DNA from: Zunongwangia pacifica
GTDB taxonomy: Bacteria; Bacteroidota; Bacteroidia; Flavobacteriales; Flavobacteriaceae
Reading direction: 5' to 3'
Length of the DNA: 64,000 bases
Assembly: GCF_023499215.1 (NCBI RefSeq)
Contig: NZ_JAKHSK010000019.1
Location: 1-64,000 of the forward strand
Shown here: piece by piece, positions 44,676-51,886 of the stretch
Layout of the letters: every line of letters begins with the position of its first letter
Position numbering within the stretch: position 1 is the first letter of the stretch
The notes under the pieces: model-generated
The model's database searches: none
What the model saw: the letters and a program-made list of their open reading frames with translations, nothing else
Told to the model about the DNA's origin: nothing
Position numbers and translations under genes: made by a program

Positions 44676-44800
44676 TAACATCGCATCGCGTGTTACCCTC
44701 TTGCTACTCCTTTTCGTCCCGCCCGGCGGGACAAAAATTTCGTACAATTTGGCTAAATGCCAATTGCCAATTTCAGGGAAAAGATTTCCCGTTATGTAAT
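44676..44800 (+). other. oriT: candidate origin of transfer (oriT)
   Basis: The non-coding gap 44540-44970 upstream of the mob operon holds a chain of hairpins: TAACATCGC-ATC-GCGTGTTA (44676-44695), a perfect 8-bp stem GTCCCGCC-C-GGCGGGAC (44716-44732), TTGGC/GCCAA (about 44748-44762), and GGGAAA-AGA-TTTCCC (about 44777-44791). The first block with its CCTCTTGCT tail recurs at 1576-1614. The place upstream of mobA is where Bacteroidota oriT sites lie. The nic site is not identified. Confidence 0.5.
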
Positions 44801-44922
44801 TTTTCGATGGGCAGGGTTATCGGCGAAAGTCAAAAATGGGATACCCCTGCGTAAAATTGAATGCTGAATTTCAGCGAAATAAAGATAAGGCTTTTTATTG
44901 AATTGATGTCAACAGAATGAAA

Positions 44923-44950
44923 AAAGACCCTTGAAATTTCAAAGGTCTTT
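44923..44950. terminator. bidirectional-looking terminator
   Basis: AAAGACCCTTGAAA (44923-44936) pairs with TTTCAAAGGTCTTT (44937-44950) with one mismatch, directly after the end of the small minus-strand gene at 44971. Confidence 0.7.
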
Positions 44951-44970
44951 CCGTTCATATTTGGATAATT

Positions 44971-45168
44971 TCAGATATTAAACACATAGGTATAACTGTA
45001 TAGATTCCGAAGTGCCTCCTCTTCGATCATCACCTCAAAATTGGTGCAATGCTCCTTTGCATAGTTTCGAATATCATCGCCAAATTTATGCTCAACGTCC
45101 TTTTTTGAACTTTCCAAAAGACGTTCTTGGGCTTCCCCGTTCAGGTCTGAAAAATTTAAGTAGATCAT
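44971..45168 (-). CDS. small conserved-type protein of unknown function, 65 aa
   Basis: A mixed helical/strand protein (MIYLNFSDLNGEAQERLLESSKKDVEHKFG, FEVMIEEEALRNLY) with its own terminator downstream. It belongs to the plasmid-type gene block with DUF6876 and ssb, and is probably co-transcribed with DUF6876 (22 bp gap). I recognise no functional domain. Confidence 0.55.
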   Translation of the reverse strand: MIYLNFSDLNGEAQERLLESSKKDVEHKFGDDIRNYAKEHCTNFEVMIEEEALRNLYSYTYVFNI

Positions 45169-45190
45169 AATTTTTAGGTTTTTGAATGGG

Positions 45191-45571
45191 TTAATATTCG
45201 TTCGGTAACATCAACGTATTATCCACAAAAAATAACCGCAGTTCATCAAGTGGAAAATCCGTTATTCGATAGCCGTGTTTTCCAAAAATGTTCCCGTTTC
45301 CATCGCTGTACGTTATCTCGGCTTCGTACCCAGAATAATCCTGTCTTTCCTTGGGCAACCTTTGAAAGTCGATGGTTATAAAATAGCTTTTATCCATCAA
45401 GGTTTTCGCAAATGCAGAGGTATCGGTTATCAACCAAAAACATTCCGCAGCTTCCGCCAAATATTTCAGTCCGTTGGTGTAACGGGTTCTTAATAATGGG
45501 ATTTGAAACACGGTTTCCGATCCGTGAAAATGTTGTAATCCGTCTTTGATTTCTTTAACTTGTGCTTTCAT
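45191..45571 (-). CDS. DUF6876 family protein, 126 aa
   Basis: The pattern GLQHFHGSETVFQIPLLRTRYTNGLKYLAEAAECFWLITD (about 11-50) followed by YFITIDFQRLP and DFPLDELRLFFVDNTLMLP is that of DUF6876, found on plasmids and ICEs of several phyla. Function is unknown. It sits between ssb and the 65-aa gene. Confidence 0.75.
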   Translation of the reverse strand: MKAQVKEIKDGLQHFHGSETVFQIPLLRTRYTNGLKYLAEAAECFWLITDTSAFAKTLMDKSYFITIDFQRLPKERQDYSGYEAEITYSDGNGNIFGKHGYRITDFPLDELRLFFVDNTLMLPNEY

Positions 45572-45601
45572 TTTAAATTTATTTAAAGTGTTAATAATGA
45601 A

Positions 45602-45637
45602 AAAGAGGGCGCAACTTTCGAGAGGAACGCCCTCTTT
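45602..45637 (-). terminator. terminator after ssb
   Basis: AAAGAGGGCG (45602-45611) pairs perfectly with CGCCCTCTTT (45628-45637), 10 bases past the ssb stop, and is followed on the minus strand by TTTTTC. It separates ssb from the DUF6876 gene. Confidence 0.8.
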
Positions 45638-45646
45638 AATTTTAGA

Positions 45647-46003
45647 TTACTCGGCAGAATTAGTACCGTTTTTAGCTCCCAACAAAAGGATTTCGTTGGC
45701 TTCCACTTCGGTAACGTATCTTTTGATACCGTCCTTGTCCTCGTAGCTTCGGGATTTTAGTTTTCCCGTTACCCCGATTTCCTTGCCCTTTCCGGCATAT
45801 TTCTCGATGATTTCGGCAGTTTTGCCCCAGGCCACAATCGTGTGCCATTCGGTACTTTGGACTTTCTCGCCTTTGGCATCTTTGTAATACTCGTTCGTGG
45901 CGAGTGAAAGACGGGCTACCTTTTTACCGCTTTCAAGGTTCGTGATCTGTGGCTCTTGGCCAACGTTTCCGATCAACTGTACGTGATTTTTTAAAGTGCT
46001 CAT
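45647..46003 (-). CDS. ssb: single-stranded DNA-binding protein, 118 aa
   Basis: The OB-fold of SSB is complete: LKNHVQLIGNVGQEPQI, KVARLSLATNEYY, STEWHTIVAWGKTAEIIEKYAGKGKEIGVTGKLKSRSY and RYVTEVEANEILLLG. The C-terminus is short and lacks the acidic DDDxPF-type tail of chromosomal SSB, as usual for ICE versions. It coats the transferred strand in the recipient. Confidence 0.93.
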   Translation of the reverse strand: MSTLKNHVQLIGNVGQEPQITNLESGKKVARLSLATNEYYKDAKGEKVQSTEWHTIVAWGKTAEIIEKYAGKGKEIGVTGKLKSRSYEDKDGIKRYVTEVEANEILLLGAKNGTNSAE

Positions 46004-46013
46004 AATAAAAAAT

Positions 46014-46232
46014 TTAAAGATTAATTAAAATGCTACCCGAACCCTTCGGATAGTTTGCGTTTATGTTTTTTTGAAGTGATTTACTTATTATATCCAGAGC
46101 GTTTTCCTTTTTTTGTTTTTTTAGTCCCGCTTCCTTTTTGATGTTTTTGTAAGATTTCATAATTTTCGATTTAGATTTACTTCCCATAGAGCCGTCCGCT
46201 GTTACCTTTTTTTGTTGCTGATACATTTTCAA
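46014..46232 (-). CDS. small basic protein of unknown function, 72 aa
   Basis: A lysine- and serine-rich N-terminal part (GSMGSKSKSKIMKSYKNIKKEAGLKKQKK) is followed by a short helix (ALDIISKSLQKNI). It lies 10 bp before ssb on the same strand and is preceded by a leader motif (46261-46290) shared with other minus-strand genes of the element. I do not recognise it. Confidence 0.5.
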   Translation of the reverse strand: MKMYQQQKKVTADGSMGSKSKSKIMKSYKNIKKEAGLKKQKKENALDIISKSLQKNINANYPKGSGSILINL

Positions 46233-46423
46233 TATTTGGAATTAATAAGGAGTTATAAAAGGGAGGCACGACCGGTTATGCACTCCGTTTAACTTCCAAA
46301 TGTTGGTATTTTGCTTACAAAAAAACGGTAGGGACAGCGGTGGCTCGGGAGTATTTCTAAATGACTTTTGTGAAGTACCAAAACATAGGAAGTGGGACTA
46401 AATGATAAATGGAATTCCTATCA

Positions 46424-46597
46424 GGCGGACTTAACTTTAAAGATGTAGATTGGGAATGAAGTGTCCCTGCCATTTTTCAGGCAGGGTTAACGCAATGGAA
46501 ATCGGAATCTTTAGAGTTGTGTCCAAGACCATTGTAGGAAAGCGCTTTGCCCGGAATGCAGCTTTTTGCGGAATGAAGAGGCAATGTGCTGACCGTC
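46424..46597 (+). repeat. structured non-coding repeat, copy A
   Basis: It shares with copies B and C the blocks GCGGACTT, GTAGAT-GGGAATG, GTGTCCAAGA and CGCTTTGCCCGGAATG. It holds the stem CCCTGCC (46465-46471)/GGCAGGG (46480-46486), whose bases differ from the other copies although pairing is kept. The preceding bases 46233-46423 hold only the leader motif at 46261. Confidence 0.7.
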
Positions 46598-46599
46598 CT

Positions 46600-46830
46600 A
46601 TGAAAACGGATTATCCCCTTGAAGTAGGATGTAAAGCGGACTTGACTTCAAAAGTGTAGATAGGAATGGAGTTTGACCGCTTCCCGAATTTTCTTGGGAA
46701 CAAGCGGGCAAGGGAAATGGGAACCGGAGGCTTTGGAGTTGGGTCCAAGACCTTTGTAATGAAGCGCTTTTCCCGGAAGGGAGCATTTCGCAAAATGCAG
46801 GGGAATGGGCTGAGTGGGATGAAACTGCCA
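46600..46830 (+). repeat. structured non-coding repeat, copy B
   Basis: It begins TGAAAACGGATTATCC and lies directly after copy A. Stem 1 is TTCCCGA (46681-46687)/TTGGGAA (46694-46700) with one G-T pair; stem 2 is GCATTT-cgca-AAATGC (46783-46798). Open frames across it exist on both strands, but the copies do not keep them, so I do not call a gene. The stretch 46831-46988 beyond it shows nothing. Confidence 0.72.
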
Positions 46831-46988
46831 TTTAATGGTGCCAATAACCTCGGATTAAAAGGGAAGTTGACTCATAACTTTTTTTGGAATTTGGGCTTAT
46901 AAATTTGTATCTTGTAGGGATTCAAACGACTTGAAGGGAATATGAAAACAGTAAGACAAGATGGTCCCAAGCCATTAAATTTCAATGA

Positions 46989-47200
46989 ATGAAAACCAAA
47001 GTAATTCTAAATTTTTCCTTTTTGTTCCTTCTCTTGTTTAATGGATGTAAGGCACAGGATCAAAGCAATTCACTTAAATTAATTGCAACAGTTACTTTAT
47101 CTGAAGTGAGAGGTCGAATAAGTTATACAACAATCAACAAATAATTTATATCGCTGCATTGGGGAACAATACCGCAGTAATTTTTACCGGCCATTTCGGG
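46989..47200 (+). pseudogene. N-terminal remnant of a YVTN-type beta-propeller lipoprotein
   Basis: ATG at 46989 gives a lipoprotein signal (FLLLFNGC, Cys20). It continues KLIATVTLSEVRGRISYTTINK and stops at 47142. Shifting the frame by one restores QQIIYIAALGNNTAVIF, which is how YVTN beta-propeller proteins continue (typically VAALGNNTVEV). All later repeats are missing. It is thus a frameshifted, truncated relic that ends next to the DUF1259 gene. Confidence 0.6.
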
Positions 47201-47210
47201 TTTTTCCGAA

Positions 47211-48158
47211 TTATTGCACGGAAGAAGTCTGATCTAATGCAGCCTTAAATCCTTTTGCAAGTTCTTCCGGGTTTCCCTTGGCCCAAAAATGCATATAAAA
47301 CAATCGGGGCTTCTCAAAAAGCATATGGTTATGGAGTGCTGCAACTTCAATATTGTTTTTTGCCAATTCTGTAATGACCGCATTTACTTCTTCAGCCTTC
47401 ATTACAAAATCGCCCGTGATAACAGCCTCGTTTTTATTGATGGCCTGAAAGCCAATTGCGGTGGCAATCCCAAATGTTGAAGGCATAGTGTTGCCGTTCA
47501 TAGTAATAGCCCCTTTCCTGGGGAAACCATATTTCAATAAATTTCCACCTTCTTTGCCATTCTCCCCCAGGATCTTCTTAACCGGAGCCCAATCCATTCC
47601 CTTGTTTTCGTTTTTATTTGATGTTTCGGTCAATGGCGTGGCGGTAAGCGCGTAGGCACCTTTCATAATTTTAGATAGCTCCAAAGCATCACCATTTCCC
47701 GCGATGTGCATATAAATCAGCCGTGGTTGTTCCCGTAACAAATGGTTATGAACGGCGGTTATTAAAATGCCGTTTTCTTTTAAATAAGGTATGACCTTGG
47801 GAATTTCGTTGTCCAACAAAACCATATCCCCCATAATTTGCGTATTCTTCCCCATTGGGCGGTAGGCTATCCAGGAAGTATAAGCCAAGCCCGCCTCCAC
47901 AGACACCCCATCAATTTTTAGGTGAATATCGGTACGGGGAAAGGTAACTTTGTAAAATTCTTTATTGTCCGCAAGTTTTTTGTTCCAGAAACCGTCTATT
48001 TCATTAACATTAAATGAATTTTGCTGAACCAAATTCATTGAATCCCGAGAAACAGATTTTTCAATTTTTGGGTTTTTATCTTCTTTGGGTTTTTCATTGC
48101 GATTATTGCAGGCAACTAATAATCCCAAAATACTTAATACAATCAGTAGCTTTTTCAT
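47211..48158 (-). CDS. DUF1259 lipoprotein (LppY/LpqO-like), 315 aa
   Basis: A lipobox (LGLLVACNN, Cys about 17) is followed by a Lys/Glu-rich linker and two similar domains. Each has the pair of motifs GITAVHNHLLREQPRLIYMHIAG-like: first at about 135-155 (ITAVHNHLLREQPRLIYMHI) and again at about 275-295 (VAALHNHMLFEKPRLFYMHF). The repeated HNH and MH residues could bind metal. DUF1259 has no proven function. It lies between two copies of the structured repeat and is read alone, so it looks like late-acquired cargo. Confidence 0.85.
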   Translation of the reverse strand: MKKLLIVLSILGLLVACNNRNEKPKEDKNPKIEKSVSRDSMNLVQQNSFNVNEIDGFWNKKLADNKEFYKVTFPRTDIHLKIDGVSVEAGLAYTSWIAYRPMGKNTQIMGDMVLLDNEIPKVIPYLKENGILITAVHNHLLREQPRLIYMHIAGNGDALELSKIMKGAYALTATPLTETSNKNENKGMDWAPVKKILGENGKEGGNLLKYGFPRKGAITMNGNTMPSTFGIATAIGFQAINKNEAVITGDFVMKAEEVNAVITELAKNNIEVAALHNHMLFEKPRLFYMHFWAKGNPEELAKGFKAALDQTSSVQ

Positions 48159-48243
48159 CTTGAAAATGATTTTTTTAAAGTTAAGAAAAGTTATGATTAA
48201 ATCATAAAAACAGTTCTGCCAATGCAGAAATTCCGCTCTGAAA

Positions 48244-48465
48244 TATGAAAACGCATTATCCTCTTGAAGTAGGGTTTAAAGCGGACTTGACTTCAAAGGT
48301 GTAGATGGGAATGGAGTTTGGCCGCTTCCCGACTTTTCTCGGGAACAAGCGGGCAAGTGGAATGGGAATCGGAAGCTTTGGGGTTGTGTCCAAGATCTTG
48401 TTAGGAAAGTTCTTTGCCCGGAATGTAGCATTTCGCGAAATGCAGGGGAATATGCTGAATGGGAT
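48244..48465 (+). repeat. structured non-coding repeat, copy C
   Basis: It is about 80 percent like copy B by eye over 220 bp. Stem 1 is now perfect, TTCCCGA (48326-48332)/TCGGGAA (48339-48345), and stem 2 is a full palindrome GCATTTCGCGAAATGC (48428-48443). The gap 48159-48548 holds nothing else except the terminator at 48505-48533. Confidence 0.72.
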
Positions 48466-48504
48466 TGCAAAACCAACTTTCCAAATAAACTCTTTCGCTC
48501 AGAA

Positions 48505-48533
48505 TAAAAAAAATCCAGTTTAAGGTACTGGAT
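48505..48533 (-). terminator. terminator of the DUF932 gene
   Basis: ATCCAGT (48513-48519) pairs with ACTGGAT (48527-48533), and on the minus strand eight T follow (complement of 48505-48512). It lies 16 bases past the stop at 48549. Confidence 0.85.
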
Positions 48534-48548
48534 AAACCTTTATCGGCA

Positions 48549-49385
48549 TTAAGCCATTTCATAAACGGCATCGAACAGTTTTTTGTCCAAGCGTTCCTGT
48601 TGTGAAAAGCTTTTCTTCAATGTATTGTGAAGCATTTGATTAAAAGCATTATAGCCTATCCACAAATTTGGAGCTTCATTGAGCAACAACGCTTCATTAT
48701 CCAAAATTTCAAGGACTTCACGGGATTTCTTTGAAGGATCGTTGTTCTTATCGCTACATTCATACCGGAACAATTTAGTGCTTTCCAGAATTTTCCTTAC
48801 AAATTCTTTGGTGTCGATGATTTGAAATTCCCTCATTCTGTCGAACTTCTCAGTAATCGTGTAGAATTCATTATCTACGAACTTATCGAACAGATTATTC
48901 AACCTTGGCATTATCAGGTCGGTATTGTTCTTACTATGCTTGATGGCGAACTCGATTTCGGCCTGTGAAACGTGCAGGCCATTGGAGCAAACCTCCCTAT
49001 AAAAGCCAAAATGTCCCGATGTCTTTTCGCTACCATCATAGGAATTCTTGAACCGCAGCATTGGCAATATCAGGTCTTTTTCATTCTTGACCGAGAATTG
49101 GCTGTTGTCATCGATGATAAAATCGGTTATAAATGACCTGTCATCCCTGTTGATCGTTCGTTTCTGATAATTCAGCTTGGCATCGGTCAACATTTCTTCG
49201 GCTTTCTTGAAGAAGAGCTCATTGGGTACGTGGCCGTAGCTGTTTGATATTACGTTGACAATTTTACCATTGGAAATTATGGCATTTTCAAGTCCCCGTC
49301 GGGATTCCATCTGGGTCAGGCTTTTCAAGGATTTCATTTCTGATGGAACGAAGATGTCATCCTGCTGTAAATTTGATAAATACAT
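48549..49385 (-). CDS. DUF932 (phage/plasmid-like) protein, 278 aa
   Basis: The pattern MESRRGLENAIISNGKIVNVISNSYGHVPNELFF at the N-terminus, LPMLRFKNSYDGSEKTSGHFGFYREVCSNGLHV in the middle (about 105-138) and the C-terminal WIGYNAFNQMLHN are typical of DUF932 proteins of plasmids and ICEs. Their function is not known; a link with DNA transfer or anti-restriction has been proposed for similar ICE genes but is unproven. Confidence 0.85.
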   Translation of the reverse strand: MYLSNLQQDDIFVPSEMKSLKSLTQMESRRGLENAIISNGKIVNVISNSYGHVPNELFFKKAEEMLTDAKLNYQKRTINRDDRSFITDFIIDDNSQFSVKNEKDLILPMLRFKNSYDGSEKTSGHFGFYREVCSNGLHVSQAEIEFAIKHSKNNTDLIMPRLNNLFDKFVDNEFYTITEKFDRMREFQIIDTKEFVRKILESTKLFRYECSDKNNDPSKKSREVLEILDNEALLLNEAPNLWIGYNAFNQMLHNTLKKSFSQQERLDKKLFDAVYEMA

Positions 49386-49580
49386 AACATTTGATTTTAG
49401 TTAAACAATAAATATTTAAGCTAGAACCAAACGGAAGATAAAATCTCGGCTCAAAAGGAAACGGATATAAAAGGAGCGAGAAACGAGCCCGATTATGCCG
49501 TAGTCTTTTGATGGGAGTATTTTACGGGTTTACCTTTGCGCATATATTGATTGAATACTCTCTCTCTCTCTCTTTTAAGA

Positions 49581-49607
49581 AAAAAAAACCTACTCTTGTG
49601 AAGTAGG
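49581..49607 (-). terminator. terminator of the 135-aa protein gene
   Basis: CCTACT (49589-49594) pairs with AGTAGG (49602-49607), and eight or nine T follow on the minus strand (complement of 49580-49588). A CT-dinucleotide run lies just beyond at 49558-49572. Confidence 0.75.
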
Positions 49608-49636
49608 CTTTCCTCTTTTAAGGATTTGAAAGTAGC

Positions 49637-50044
49637 TTAGAGCTCAAATTGTAAAATCTGTTCCTCAATTTCAGACTTTCTTTCCTCCAAAGTGGATTGC
49701 AAGTGTGTTGTGACCAATTTGATAAGGTTCGTATTGGTCGTTTTAAACTCCAAATTGTGGGAATCCCTGATGTAAAATGAAGCTGAATCCCCTTGGTTGT
49801 AGTTGAATTTCGTCAATTCGTTCAAGGTCTGGGTTAACCGTTCCCGTTGGGTGGCCAATCCTCTCAGTTTTTCAAAATTTTGGATCCTGTCATCCAAACT
49901 GATGGTAGCTTTTTTGGATGCTACCGTTTTTTCTGTCGAAGCAGCTTTTCCGATAGCTTCATCTGTCAGCTTTTTCTGTACTTCCTTTTTAACGGATGCA
50001 GTATCCTTTTTTGAAGTTCCGTTTTGTTTTACTGTTGTTGCCAT
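49637..50044 (-). CDS. coiled-coil protein of unknown function, 135 aa
   Basis: Start chosen at the ATG at 50044 (MATTVKQNGTSKKDT); the frame is open to 50101. A Lys/Thr/Ala-rich N-terminal third is followed by helical, likely coiled-coil segments (LDDRIQNFEKLRGLATQRERLTQTLNELTKF; LQSTLEERKSEIEEQILQFEL). Such proteins are frequent near the integrase in flavobacterial ICEs. It has its own terminator. No function is known to me. Confidence 0.65.
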   Translation of the reverse strand: MATTVKQNGTSKKDTASVKKEVQKKLTDEAIGKAASTEKTVASKKATISLDDRIQNFEKLRGLATQRERLTQTLNELTKFNYNQGDSASFYIRDSHNLEFKTTNTNLIKLVTTHLQSTLEERKSEIEEQILQFEL

Positions 50045-50393
50045 AATTAAAAATTTTAAGTTAAACATTATTTTAAATCGTTTTGGCAGCTTGTTAGGCA
50101 ACTAGCAATACCAAAACAGGGCATCAACAGCCACGGGGAGGAAGGGGCAAGGTATGAGCGGTTATTTTTCGCAGAAAAATGTTCGGCATCCCGAAGGGCT
50201 TGACCTTGAACAAGCGGTGGATGTGGCTACATTTGCCCACGGTTTGGTTTTGGTGGCCTCAGCTGACCGAAAAATAAAATGACTTAACGCAGAAATTTAT
50301 GGCTCAATAAAAACTGAAATCTGCAAGGGATCAGGCAAGAAAAAATAAGAGTGCCGACTGGATTAGAACCTAAAAGGAATTTTACAAACCGAA
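50045..50393. other. 349-bp gap between the coiled-coil gene and the integrase
   Basis: No gene is seen. It contains at 50135-50170 the leader-like motif GAGGAAGGGGCAAGG...GAGCGGTTAT related to those at 46261 and 49471. Confidence 0.4.
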
Positions 50394-51692
50394 TTATTGA
50401 TAATGCACCCTTGTTTCGGCCTTGTCCGTGGTGTTTAATTTACTGCGCAACGAACGCATATCCGATGACACTTTTTGTTCGATGACCCTCGCGTAGATTT
50501 GCGTTGTGGAAAGCTTTGTATGCCCCAACAATTTTGAAACGGTCTCAATGGGCACCCCGTTGGAAAGCGTGACGGTGGTTGCAAACGTATGCCTTGCCGC
50601 GTGGAACGTAAGCTTTTTATTAATTTTTAGAATTGCCGCAATTTCCTTCAAATACTTGTTGATTTTCTGATTGGAAAACACCGGCAACAGTTCTTCTTGC
50701 TTGCCTTTAGGTTCTTGGTCATACTTTTTCAGGATGTCAAGGGCTTTATCCAACAGGGGGATTTTAACCGCCTCACCGTTCTTTTCCCTCTTAGTAAATA
50801 TCCAGTAATCCCCATCAATGCCACGTACAATATGGTCATCACAGAGCAATTTCACATCAATATAGGACAAGCCCGTATAACAGGCAAAAACAAAAACGTC
50901 CCTTGTTTTCTGGTGCATCCCTTTGGAAAGCTTACCGGATTCCAAAACTTCAAGTTCCGACTGGGATAAAAATGCCCGTTGGTGTTTTGTGAACTTTAGC
51001 GAGAATCTCACAAAAGGGTCTTTCTCGATCCATTCCAATCGAAGTGCAAGGTTCATCATCTTTTTCAAACGTTCCAGATGTTTCATAACCCCGTTGTTCT
51101 TTAGGGGCTGGGAACGGTTTATGGATTTTCCGTTGCGCAGGAACTGTTCAAAGTCAATGATGAATTTATAGGAAAGATGTTTCAGGAAAACGTCATTGGT
51201 TTTCAATTTGTGCTTCAAATACCTTTTAATGTAGCGTTCCGTAGTGAAATAATTTTTCAGCGTTCCCGGCTTGAGTACCGAAACCATATTCTTGTTGTGG
51301 TAGGTAACCAGTTGAAGCAGCGATTTGTGCTGTTCATCTTCCCCAAGGTAACGGGCCTTGATTGCTTGGGCGGTAACATATTTGGATTCGCCCAGAAGCT
51401 GTTTGTGGCAAGCCAACAAATCGGAATACACTTGGTCAAGGTAAACATTTAGTGCCTTGCCATCGGAAGTCCTAAGTGTTGACCTTTTGGAACGGGTATC
51501 CCAATAGGTAACCGATGTAAATCGTTTTAAACTGATTTCTGCACGTTTTCCATCGACCGTGATTCGGGCATAAATGGGGGCGAAATCATCTTTTTTCTTG
51601 GCCATACTCAGCCAAAAATGAATGGTAAAAGTCTTTGAAGTCTGCATAAACTCTCGCTTTAAGTGAATAATCGATTTGTTTACGAAAGTCAA
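50394..51692 (-). CDS. int: tyrosine recombinase (ICE integrase), 432 aa
   Basis: An N-terminal arm-binding domain (FAPIYARITVDGKRAEISLKR), core-binding domain (LKNNGVMKHLERLKKMMNLALR) and catalytic domain are complete. Visible catalytic residues are FHAARHTFATT (about 361-371), LGHTKLSTTQIYARV (nucleophile Tyr about 398). The Arg I position reads TGLSY, as in IntDOT, which also has Ser there. The ATG 15 codons in (51647) is an alternative start. It lies 183 bp from the tRNA-Pro 3' end, its target. It is homologous over its whole length to the IS-broken integrase at the left. Confidence 0.93.
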   Translation of the reverse strand: MTFVNKSIIHLKREFMQTSKTFTIHFWLSMAKKKDDFAPIYARITVDGKRAEISLKRFTSVTYWDTRSKRSTLRTSDGKALNVYLDQVYSDLLACHKQLLGESKYVTAQAIKARYLGEDEQHKSLLQLVTYHNKNMVSVLKPGTLKNYFTTERYIKRYLKHKLKTNDVFLKHLSYKFIIDFEQFLRNGKSINRSQPLKNNGVMKHLERLKKMMNLALRLEWIEKDPFVRFSLKFTKHQRAFLSQSELEVLESGKLSKGMHQKTRDVFVFACYTGLSYIDVKLLCDDHIVRGIDGDYWIFTKREKNGEAVKIPLLDKALDILKKYDQEPKGKQEELLPVFSNQKINKYLKEIAAILKINKKLTFHAARHTFATTVTLSNGVPIETVSKLLGHTKLSTTQIYARVIEQKVSSDMRSLRSKLNTTDKAETRVHYQ

Positions 51693-51741
51693 ATCGCTGC
51701 GAAAGTCAAGTATATTGAATTACCAATGTAGTAAAAATTCT

Positions 51742-51776
51742 GGTAACAATTTAGGTAACCGAATAGGTAACCTTTG
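51742..51776. repeat. three GGTAAC iterons at 12-bp period; right copy of the 26-bp repeat
   Basis: GGTAAC starts at 51742, 51754 and 51766. The stretch 51751-51776 is identical to 8186-8211. It lies between the integrase start and the tRNA-Pro att core, where arm-type sites are expected. Confidence 0.65.
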
Positions 51777-51813
51777 AATTGATATTAAAGCCAATCTTAG
51801 GATTTCAAGAAAA

Positions 51814-51834
51814 ATGAAAATCCTTGATTTTCAT
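51814..51834. terminator. hairpin downstream of tRNA-Pro, element-supplied
   Basis: ATGAAAAT (51814-51821) pairs with ATTTTCAT (51827-51834). It lies 40 bp past the tRNA 3' end in the direction of tRNA transcription and has a counterpart at 8061-8087. No long T-run follows, so termination strength is doubtful. Confidence 0.4.
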
Positions 51835-51873
51835 AAGATTAGCTATAATTTGGTGTCCATTGACACCGTAATT

Positions 51874-51886
51874 GTCGGGGTGGCAG
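51874..51886. other. attachment-site core, right end of the ICE (within tRNA-Pro)
   Basis: GTCGGGGTGGCAG is shared with 8114-8126. The sequence covers the 3' acceptor strand and part of the T stem of tRNA-Pro, a usual target of tyrosine recombinases; integration rebuilds the complete tRNA. Confidence 0.75.

Noticed and set aside
46450-46902. Open frames on both strands across the repeats (69-78 aa)
   Set aside because: The three copies do not keep any frame, and the hairpins explain the conservation better than protein coding.
49558-49572. CT-dinucleotide run as a phase-variable switch
   Set aside because: It lies after a terminator, between two genes and outside any promoter or start, so slippage there would have no clear effect.
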